From an uncultured Actinomycetes bacterium (GTDB taxonomy: Bacteria; Actinomycetota; Actinomycetes; Nanopelagicales; Nanopelagicaceae), in the NCBI GenBank assembly GCA_903842855.1, contig CAIMNT010000093.1, positions 1 through 5,478 of the forward strand: a DNA stretch of 5,478 nucleotides. The letters are read 5' to 3'. Under the pieces are notes generated by a model, which saw nothing but the letters and a program-made list of their open reading frames with translations, searched no databases and was not told the origin of the DNA. Positions 4,905 to 5,478 of this stretch are shown here, piece after piece. Each line of letters begins with the position of its first letter. The stretch's first letter is position 1. Both the position numbers and the translations under genes were made by a program.

Positions 4905-5478
4905 GCCATGGCGACGAACCTCTAGATATTGATATCGATCAACTCTTGCGCGAGAGCGCTCGAGCCGCGGCCGAATATGACTCTGCTGAGAGCGATGAGA
5001 GTAATCAACAAGATCTGCAAGATCGCCAGGCGCTGCGTCGCGTCTCGGGGCTGTCTACTGAACTTCAAGATGTTAATGATGCTGAATACCGCCAATTGCG
5101 TCTGGAGAAAGTTGTTCTCGTTGGCGTGTGGACTGAAGGTACCGCCCAAGATGCGGAAAATTCCATGAAGGAACTTGCAGCGCTTGCCGAGACTGCAGGT
5201 TCAGAGGTCATGGAAGGTTTTGTGCAACGGCGCGATAAGCCAGATGCCTCAACATTCATCGGATCGGGAAAAGTTGCCGAGGTAAAGCAATCTGTAATTG
5301 CAACTGGTGCCGACACAGTTGTCTGCGATGGAGAACTCTCTCCCGCACAACTTCGTACCTTGGAATCAAAACTTAAAGTGAAGGTGATTGATCGCACCGC
5401 GCTTATCTTGGATATCTTCGCACAGCACGCTAAATCTCGTGAGGGTAAGGCGCAGGTCGAACTAGCCCAGATGAGTTA
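4901..5478 (+). CDS. hflX: GTPase HflX, N-terminal part (gene runs off the window)
   Basis: The frame opens at GTG 4901, inside a GTGA overlap with the dapF stop, and stays open for 192 codons plus 2 bases to the window edge. Residues 1-65 form a hydrophilic, acid-rich extension (DESNQQDLQD at 32-41). The HflX N-terminal domain then starts: KVVLVGVWTEGTAQDAENS (70-88), FIGSGKVAEV (119-128), VCDGELSPAQLRTLE (141-155), VIDRTALILDIFAQHAKSR (162-180) and EGKAQVELAQMS (181-192). These match actinobacterial HflX. The GTPase domain with its P-loop would lie beyond the window, so it cannot be checked. HflX binds 50S subunits and splits stalled or hibernating 70S ribosomes under stress. The ATG at 4908 is in another frame and stops after five codons, which supports the GTG. 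The truncation is due to the window, not a broken gene. Confidence 0.95.
   Translation, partial: MSHGDEPLDIDIDQLLRESARAAAEYDSAESDESNQQDLQDRQALRRVSGLSTELQDVNDAEYRQLRLEKVVLVGVWTEGTAQDAENSMKELAALAETAGSEVMEGFVQRRDKPDASTFIGSGKVAEVKQSVIATGADTVVCDGELSPAQLRTLESKLKVKVIDRTALILDIFAQHAKSREGKAQVELAQMS

Noticed and set aside
5065..5397. Minus-strand open frame of 110 codons opposite hflX
   Set aside because: The + strand here encodes unmistakable HflX; the antisense product is low-complexity Ser, Ala and Thr.
1..5478. A previously undescribed system, mobile element, CRISPR array, tRNA or RecA intein
   Set aside because: Every long coding stretch belongs to a well-known family in its usual order. RecA is uninterrupted, and I saw no repeat arrays, transposase motifs or tRNA-like folds.

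Overview
The window looks like core chromosome from an actinobacterium (Actinomycetota). The evidence is the gene order recA-recX-miaB-miaA-dapF-hflX, all on the + strand, together with a mycobacterial/Gram-positive-type LexA operator upstream of recA. Protein signatures also fit, such as the SVGCNNTCTFCIVPSLRG stretch of MiaB and the GVWTEGTAQDAENS stretch of HflX. By eye the base composition is close to half G+C, lower than in Streptomyces or Mycobacterium. With the very tight gene packing this suggests a small-genome or aquatic actinobacterial lineage. That placement is inference, and genus or family cannot be read from the window.

Layout: bases 1-208 are non-coding control DNA. A near-perfect LexA box (31-46) fills the spacer between a plausible -35 (24-29) and -10 (47-52). 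A leader of about 150 nt follows, carrying two inverted repeats, and ends in a good Shine-Dalgarno site before recA. recA (209-1291) is complete and has no intein. A 15-bp odd palindrome (1269-1283) lies in its last codons, 3 nt of spacer precede recX (1295-1780), and 9 nt separate recX from miaB (1790-3223). miaB, miaA (3220-4122), dapF (4119-4904) and hflX (4901 to beyond the window end) are chained by three successive 4-nt stop/start overlaps (GTGA, ATGA, GTGA). hflX is cut by the window edge after 192 codons.

How the genes work together: RecA is the recombinase and the SOS co-protease that triggers LexA cleavage, and RecX limits RecA filaments. MiaA and MiaB act in sequence on A37 of tRNAs (isopentenylation, then methylthiolation). 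DapF makes meso-diaminopimelate for lysine and peptidoglycan. HflX is a ribosome-associated GTPase that splits stalled or hibernating ribosomes. No convincing internal promoter or strong terminator was seen, so transcription from the SOS-controlled recA promoter may reach the translation and cell-wall genes.

I found no mobile element, CRISPR array, tRNA, rRNA or unknown gene family, and no new biological system. The points most worth a second look are regulatory: the operator placed inside the promoter spacer, the structured recA leader, and the hairpin at the recA-recX boundary.
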